A DNA stretch of 64,000 nucleotides from Plotosus lineatus. Taxonomy: Eukaryota > Chordata > Actinopteri > Siluriformes > Plotosidae. A model generated the notes under the pieces. The model saw nothing but the letters and a program-made list of their open reading frames with translations, searched no databases and was not told the origin of the DNA. Location of the stretch: assembly GCA_024760905.1 (NCBI GenBank), contig CM045729.1, positions 51,838,580 to 51,902,579 on the forward strand, written 5' to 3'. Made by a program: the position numbers and the translations under genes. Positions 58,445-64,000 of this stretch are shown here, piece after piece; positions within the stretch are counted from its first letter, which is position 1; every line of letters begins with the position of its first letter.

Positions 58445-58735
58445 GAGCAGTGGGCTGCCACACAATAGGGCACCCAGAGAACAGTTAGGTGTTAGGTACC
58501 TTGCTCAAGGGCACTTCAGCCATGAAGGGGAGGAATTGAATGTGGAGTTTTCCTGCTGATTCAGGAATCAAACCAACGACCTTTCGGCCCCTTTTGGCCA
58601 CAGCTTTCCCCACCTTTCCCCAGTTTGCTTGAGAGGGTCTCCTCTGTACTCCAGTTTCTTCCCACAGTCAAAAACCTGTGCAGTAGACTAATTGGCTATT
58701 CCATGTCTATCCCAGGTGTGAGTGTCATCACCACT
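58172..58735 (+). repeat. V-SINE/DANA-like SINE split by a second SINE
   Basis: The head and start of the middle (GGCATGGTGGTGCAGCAGTT, then CTGTGGAGTTTGCATGGTC) end at about 58287. The middle resumes at about 58628 (TTGCTTGAGAGGGTCTCCTC, then CTCCAGTTTCTTCCCACAG) and runs to 58735. GCTTGA occurs at both junctions. Confidence 0.8.
58290..58622 (-). repeat. SINE with tRNA-like head, inserted in a V-SINE
   Basis: Minus strand: head GGCCGAAAGGTCGTTGGTTTG with B-box GGTTTGATTCC, then GGCTGAAGTGCCCTTGAGCA, GGCAGCCCACTGCTCCAAGT, a (GT)n run (58388-58440) and a 3' part containing TGGATGGGTTCAATGCAGAG. Same family as 61545-61848. Confidence 0.8.
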
Positions 58736-58967
58736 AATTTCCCATTTAGCTCTCCCTTTTGCTGTCTGAAGAGCACTGTTACACCAACATAGCATTGTGT
58801 GGCCGTACCACTTCATAATCTTGAATGGACAAGGAAGTCTTAATGTGAATTTTGAAGTACAAGTATTTAATAGAACAATCAATAATAAAAAGCAGCAAGT
58901 CAGTTTTAATGTGCATTTAGGTTTGGATATTTGGAAAAATATAAAAACTAGTAGAAAGTTAGATCAC

Positions 58968-58969
<2 letters not shown>

Positions 58970-59056
<87 letters not shown>
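58970..59056. repeat. Compound (CT)n-(CA)n microsatellite
   Basis: CT with one CG interruption passes into CA. Confidence 0.97.
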
Positions 59057-59059
<3 letters not shown>

Positions 59060-60700
59060 CTCATACATTGGGTACAAATTCTGTTTTTGAAACATAATTA
59101 TTGTTAATTACTCATGCCTGAGATTTTTTATTAGTTTGTTGAGAAATTCAATGGAAACAATATCCTTTATCCAGGTAATAGAACTGTGGAGTACTCTACT
59201 ACTAGAAGTTGTGTTTATACCATAGTGTCTGACCAATATCATGTCTGATGGTAAATATTTAACATAATGTGTTTAACTTAATTTCTGTAAATACTTGTTG
59301 GATTATTGGATTATGTGAATGATTTAAGGTAGTCAGATTTATGAATCTTGCCATTACCTGGACAAGTCTATGACCATGATAAAGGCATTGAGAGGTGAGC
59401 ATTTATATAAGACTTCTGTCACATGCTTAAGATGTCGCTGGCTCATGATAAGTTGTTTAATTACTCATTTTAAGCTCATGCTTGTAAGGGGACTGTTAAC
59501 TTTTAAACCCAAACTCATGGGCTGGGTTGTCAGCTAGCCATTTTTCATATTTAATGGTCATAGGCTACCTTACTGGAATAATGTGTCTGGGATTACAAAT
59601 GAAAAGCGCAGAGAATCATTCTTTATCCTGTGGACAGATTAAATTCCATAACCTGTTACAGTTAGGCACAATTTTGATTTTACATAAATTAGACGCTTAA
59701 TTGTATTAGAGATGACTTTAAACAAAACAAGCAACTTATCAGAATCTATAGTTGTAATTTATACTAAAGCCAAGTTCAGTCTGCAGAATCATCCATTTCT
59801 CTGTATGGGGGAGGACTAATATGATGATGTGCTGTAAAACCCAAAGAGACTAGATGTCTCTCATTCCATGGTGAAGATGAATGAAGATGTGTTTCATTCT
59901 GTCATAATTTCTCTGGGAAAATGCTCGAAAGGATGTCCATATGGATAGGAGTGAGACAAAGGGATGCATGTGAGGTATTTGTGTATGTGGAGTGGTATAG
60001 ACATTGCTGCAGTAATTGATGGCAGCTTTCCTGTGTGATCAGTTTGTCTGTCAGTTTGAAGGAGGAGGAAGGCTGGGGATGGGGCATCTGCCTCAGAAAA
60101 CAGAATGAGCAACCACATAATGTTTGCTAGGTTAAATCTTCTAATGATGAGTATAAATCATCAACTACTGCTGAGCTGAATACGTTCCAAAGGTGTTGTG
60201 TATCTTGAAACAAAATGATAGGAATGTCAGATTCTTTATAGTAAAAAGAATTCTCTCCTCCATGACATCACTAACGATATAGTAATCTACAATAACAGAG
60301 CAATTATATATGGTATCAGCATGAACATTTCCTAGATATAGGATATCTACTACTTACCAGCATGATATAAGCTGACAAAATAAAGGGAATATTTTGTGGA
60401 AGATGGTTTTGATCTTAATTTTAAAGAAGAGGAGAAAAAAAAGTTTAACTTCACAAATCAACGACCTAGTTGTCAAATAAATCAAATTAATCAAAATAGA
60501 GTTGCTTTGAGGAAAGTATTCATGTATGCTCTGCAGTTTTTTTTTTTAAGTAAATCTAGGCAATGTGATAATTGTTTTATTGGTATCTTAAGGGAAATAC
60601 TGCATAGGGATGGAGGGATTTGACTATAGTTGACAAGTCACTTTAAAAATTCACTTTTTAATTATAAATCTTAGGCATGCTTTCTTCTTGTTCAAGTTTT

Positions 60701-60704
<4 letters not shown>
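59057..60704. other. Intergenic block, nothing recognised
   Basis: About 1.6 kb of AT-rich single-copy-looking DNA, 3-4 kb downstream of the Hox remnant. No retinoid response element of canonical form was noticed by eye. Confidence 0.4.
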
Positions 60705-60738
<34 letters not shown>

Positions 60739-60741
60739 TAC

Positions 60742-60778
<37 letters not shown>

Positions 60779-60779
60779 G
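60705..60779. repeat. (AGT)n-(TGT)n trinucleotide array
   Basis: About ten AGT units are followed by about twelve TGT units. Confidence 0.95.
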
Positions 60780-61084
60780 CACTTTTTGCATATTTGCATA
60801 TACCAATGGCATTGGTATATACATTACAAATATGTATGTACAATAATGGAAAACAAATATTTTCTGCTGAAACTGTGTATGTTACATTGTCCCACACTGT
60901 GATTAGTACATCTGAGCAGTATGGTTGTACCATCAATAAAAGTATAATTTATATTTATTGTGACAATAGTGGTAGTTCAGATATACAGTACATTACACTT
61001 GATTCAAACAGAAAATCTTTCTTCAAAACAGCATAATTTTAAAACACAGCAATTGCACAATTAAAAGAAACACATTCCCAGTCA

Positions 61085-61399
61085 TCCATTCATTCATTTT
61101 CTGAACTGCTTAATCCTAATTAGGGTTGCTGGGAGGCTGGCACCCATCTAAGCCAATTCTGGATGAGGGCAGAGTACACCCTGGCCAGCTCGCCAGACCA
61201 TCGCAAGGCAGAAACACGAAAAAGTTATCTATGGTTCTTTTACATGCCTCTCACCATAGACAGTGACAGACATGGCTGGCCTTTGATAACCCAGTTAGCT
61301 GCGGTGGGAGAGACAGTGACAACCCATTGAGAGTGGGGCTTGAACAGCCAACCTTGAGATGAGTAATCCAGCACCTTACCACCAGGCCACCACTGCCCT
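61085..61399 (-). repeat. tRNA-headed SINE with B tail
   Basis: Inverted, with an internal deletion in the body (GAAACACGAAAAAGTTATCT). Flanked by a perfect 12-bp duplication, CATTCCCAGTCA, at 61073-61084 and 61400-61411. Confidence 0.92.
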
Positions 61400-61544
61400 C
61401 ATTCCCAGTCACTGGAAATGTACAATAATACAGTCATTAAATGTTATTTTATAAATATCAATACTGTATAGAGATTTTGACATATTATTTGAATAAAATG
61501 TATTTGCTTTCATTTTTTATTATATATAAAATTATATTGTGACC

Positions 61545-61848
61545 TATGCAAAAGCGGCTTAGGGACCGAAAGGTCACTGGTTCAATTCCTGAACCAGCAG
61601 GGAAATGTGTGGCGGTGGGGGGAATGAGCAGCACCTTCCCTTCCTCTATATGTATGGCTGAAGTGCCCTTGAGCAATGCACTTAACCCCCAACTGCTCTC
61701 CAGGCGCCCTCAATGTGTGTCGCAGCCCACTGCTCCAAGTGTGTGTGCTCACTCTTTACGTGGATGTGCTCCCTTTAGATGGGTTAAATGTAGAGGAAAT
61801 AATTTCCCTTGCGGGATTAATACAGTATAGCAAAAATTGTCAGTTTTA
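61545..61848 (+). repeat. SINE with tRNA-like head
   Basis: Head CGGCTTAGGGACCGAAAGGTC with B-box GGTTCAATTCC, then GCTGAAGTGCCCTTGAGCAA, CGCAGCCCACTGCTCCAAGT and a 3' end GATGGGTTAAATGTAGAGGA leading to GGGATTAATACAGTATAGC. Same family as 58290-58622, without the long GT run. Confidence 0.85.
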
Positions 61849-62047
61849 TATATTAACTCAGTTATATATGTATTGCGATCAGTATATATCAACTACGATG
61901 GCCTGGCGAGCTGAAAAAGATGGTCTGCAATAATACTGCGACTGCAAGCATTGAACCCATACACACTAAGAAAGGCACGTACAGTGTATACGTTTTTTAT
62001 ATAAAAGACTGATTTAAATTAGTTTTGTTCTGTTCTCATATAATAAT

Positions 62048-62078
<31 letters not shown>

Positions 62079-62086
62079 AATATATG

Positions 62087-62390
62087 GGCAGCACATGTTA
62101 GAGGTTTTGGAGACAAAGTCAGAGAGGCTAGATTGAGATGGTTTGGACATGTACAGAAGAGGGATAGTGAGTATATTGGTAGTAGGATGCTGAGGTTGGA
62201 ACTACCAGGCAGAAGGCCTCGAGGAAGACCAAAGAGAAGATTTATGGATGCGGTGAAGGAGGACATGAAGGTAGTTGGAGTAAGAGAAGAAGATACAGAG
62301 GATAGGGTGAGATGGAGGCGGATGGTTTGCTGTGGCGACCCCTGAAGGGAAAAGCCGAAAGGAAAAGAAGAAGAAGAAGAAGAAGATACT
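62087..62390 (+). mobile_element. RTE LINE 3' fragment, 5'-truncated
   Basis: The frame 62025-62345 encodes HVRGFGDKVREARLRWFGHV, EYIGSRMLRLELPGRRPRGR and RRFMDAVKEDMKVVGVREED, an intact RTE C-terminus. The 3' end reads GTGGCGACCCCTGAAGGGAA then AAGCCGAAAGG and (AAG)n. It is the least decayed RTE 3' end in the window. Confidence 0.92.
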
Positions 62391-62396
62391 CATTAA

Positions 62397-62499
62397 TTCA
62401 TTTTCTGAACCGCTTAATCCTAATTATGGTCACGGGGCGGCGTTCATCTCAACCGACTCTGGGCGAGGACGGGGTACACACTGGACAGCTCGCCAGGCC
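62397..62499 (-). repeat. B-tail SINE fragment
   Basis: TTTCTGAACCGCTTAATCCT through ACAGCTCGCCAGGCCATC, inverted. It is cut by the next SINE. Confidence 0.85.
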
Positions 62500-62510
62500 A
62501 TCACTATATA

Positions 62511-62774
62511 CAGTCTGTCTGTCTGTCTTTCGGCTTTTTCCCTTTTCTCGGGAGTCGCCACAGCGAATCATCTGATTCGCACGTTTGATTGGGCAGAGGT
62601 TTTTACGACGGATGCCCTTCCTGTCACAACCCTTTTTAACAAGGGACAGAAACACGCTGACGACTTTGCAGCTACTCTTTACGAAAGTCAGCAATGGTTC
62701 TTTTACATGAAGCTCTCACCATAGACAATGACAGACATGGCCCGCCTTTTATAACCCAGTTATCCGCACTGGGG
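62511..62774 (-). repeat. tRNA-headed SINE, 5'-truncated, RTE-type tail
   Basis: The tail end (TTTCGGCTTTTTCCC) is on the left. The copy breaks off on the right in the body at CCAGTTATCCGCACTGGGG. Flanked by ATCACTATATA at 62500-62510 and 62775-62785. The (AT)n array follows directly. Confidence 0.88.
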
Positions 62775-63192
<418 letters not shown>

Positions 63193-63467
63193 CTATGGGA
63201 CTTGAGCAGCCTGGAACCCTGTGGAGGAAGAGTGCAATTCTTTAGGGCGCGAAAACGGGACAAAAGCTTCCTCCTTTTCCTCCTTCACCTGTTTCTTCTG
63301 CGTTGTTCTTCTGTTCTGGAACCAGATCTTAACTTGTGACTGGTGCAGGTGCAGCGTTCTCGCCATCTCGGCTCTTTTGTTCCTGCTGATGTATTTATTA
63401 AAGTGAAACTCTTTCTCCAGTTCCGTCAGTTGTCTTGTAGTGAAGCTGGTGCGAGCCGGTGAACATC
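63193..63467 (-). CDS. hoxc1a: Hox1-group homeodomain exon (exon 2), probably hoxc1a
   Basis: This exon encodes a homeodomain, the DNA-binding domain of Hox transcription factors that pattern the hindbrain and anterior body in the nucleus of embryonic cells. The motif [18 protein letters not shown] is diagnostic of paralogue group 1. Helix 3 reads [10 protein letters not shown], with W48, F49, N51 and R53 all kept. A 3' splice site (TTTACAG) puts the exon start at 63467 in phase 1, as in Hox1 genes. The stop codon is at 63193-63195, after about 33 residues of C-terminal tail with a lysine/glutamate-rich start (KQVKEEKEE). Odd features: position 42 is Q instead of E, 54 is T instead of M, 55 is T instead of K, and the arm of helix 2 ([17 protein letters not shown]) is diverged. 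hoxa1 and hoxb1 genes are far more conserved here, so hoxc1a is inferred by elimination. The symbol is provisional. The gene may no longer be functional (see exon 1). Confidence 0.85.
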
Positions 63468-63580
63468 CTGTAAACATATCTCGTGAATGTCCTGTCGAAG
63501 CTGCACTTATTTGAAAGCATTATACAATATATGTTCTGTCAAATTAACCTCGCCAAACTGATATCATATCTAAAACTTAC
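63468..63580 (-). other. Inferred Hox1 intron
   Basis: 113 bp with a consensus donor (A|GTAAGT, starting at 63580) and acceptor (TTTACAG, ending at 63468). Its position between hexapeptide and homeodomain is that of the conserved Hox1 intron. Confidence 0.7.
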
Positions 63581-63840
63581 TTTTAGAAATGTTTCTGTTT
63601 ATTTACATCCATTCGAACACCCCAGCCCACCCTCCCCACATCATCTGAACCAAGTGTACTTAAACAAGTCCCCTGAGACAGAGTCCAACTTTGGGAACTA
63701 TCATAAGCGACTGAACTTCTCGTGTTCTCCATGTGCGCATGTTCCTCACCTGGACTGCAGGGGAAAAAGACTCCTGAAGGCAGCACGACGTCTTTTTTAA
63801 ATCTGGAGGGCTCGTAAACTGAGCAGGCATAAAACAGTCT
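63581..63840 (-). pseudogene. hoxc1a: Hox1 exon 1 remnant with FEWM hexapeptide, disrupted
   Basis: Hox1 proteins carry a hexapeptide ((T/K)F(D/E)WM followed by KVxRN) just before the intron. It binds PBC cofactors. Here VFEWM lies at 63620-63606, and the next codon, where lysine is expected, is TAA (63605-63603). After it the frame reads I-N-R-N, like the expected V-K-R-N, and reaches the donor in the expected phase. Upstream in that frame there is another stop about 15 codons away. The longest open frame here (63840-63586) is offset by one base. It contains YACSVYEPSRFKKDVVLPSG, then VFFPCSPGEEHAHMENTRS, and has no in-frame ATG before HAHM. A stop and at least one frameshift are thus needed to explain the exon as Hox1. 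A donor-like CAG|GTGAGG at 63749 would instead join the open frame, in phase, to the homeodomain exon and skip the hexapeptide. Confidence 0.65.
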
Positions 63841-64000
63841 TCAGCGTCTGTGTAGGATCCACGGGATCTACTGTATCATTACTCAGCAAGGTACATGGTT
63901 GACGAACCTGAAACCCACTCGAGCTATTTTGTACGTCCGATATCAGAGGTGTATGAATAATATGATCCACACCTGACCTGTCGCTAGTCTCCCTTGGGCT
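63841..64000 (-). other. Upstream flank of the Hox1 remnant
   Basis: A minus-strand frame stays open from the window edge (64000) to about 63798 and contains DVQNSSSGFQVRQPC. It could be more of exon 1 in a third frame or the upstream region. It cannot be decided within this window. Confidence 0.35.

Noticed and set aside
60677..61036. 119-codon open frame with a valine-rich stretch
   Set aside because: The valines are the translation of AGT/TGT trinucleotide repeats; no domain follows.

Overview
The window looks like teleost fish DNA. It is AT-rich, loaded with (CA)n/(GT)n microsatellites, and carries the usual mix of fish transposons: Tc1-like, pogo/Tigger-like, hAT-like, RTE-clade and L2/Maui-like LINEs, and several tRNA-headed SINE families. 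An ostariophysan fish is plausible, because a Hox1 paralogue that I provisionally read as hoxc1a is retained, in damaged form, at the right edge. The species cannot be fixed from sequence alone.

Only one host gene is recognisable. At the right end on the minus strand (about 63193-63850) lies a Hox paralogue-group-1 gene: a homeodomain exon, a short 113-bp intron with consensus splice ends, and an upstream exon that still carries the Hox1 hexapeptide core FEWM. The codon straight after FEWM is TAA, the hexapeptide is out of frame with the longest upstream open frame, and the homeodomain has substitutions at positions that are almost invariant in Hox1 proteins. The best reading is a decaying or dead Hox1 paralogue. 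An alternative splice donor at 63749 would join the open upstream frame directly to the homeodomain, so function is not excluded.

The other 63 kb is a repeat-rich gene desert on the 3' side of that Hox gene. 1-2.1 kb holds V-SINE/DANA-like copies. 2.9-5.7 kb holds a dead Tc1-like element, an L2 remnant and a SINE with a perfect 17-bp target duplication. 6-15.5 kb holds more SINEs and an L2 3' end. 15.5-17.1 kb holds a mariner-like remnant split by a Tigger-like element. 18.4-18.8 kb holds an hAT-like MITE. 22.2-25.7 kb holds an L2 copy split by a Tigger-type MITE and a SINE. 27.0-27.8 kb holds a double insertion at one target site. 32.1-34.0 kb holds a Tc1-like transposon with an intact DDE-domain ORF, split by a SINE. 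37.9-40.3 kb holds an internally deleted RTE LINE. 40.3-40.9 kb, 44.6-47.0 kb and 49.2-50.8 kb hold further LINE remnants. 62-63 kb holds a pile of RTE, SINE and (AT)n sequence ending about 200 bp from the Hox stop codon.

The most interesting non-gene observation is a mosaic SINE family. One tRNA-like head and one body are joined to either of two unrelated 3' tails. One tail consists of a piece matching the 5' leader of the local RTE LINE fused to that LINE's 3' terminus, a plan like the BovB/Bov-tA pair of ruminants. The other is a separate tail (called the B tail here) that is also found on the V-SINE-like copies. Both forms have clean target-site duplications, so both moved as units. No rRNA gene, functional tRNA gene, CRISPR array or viral gene was seen.
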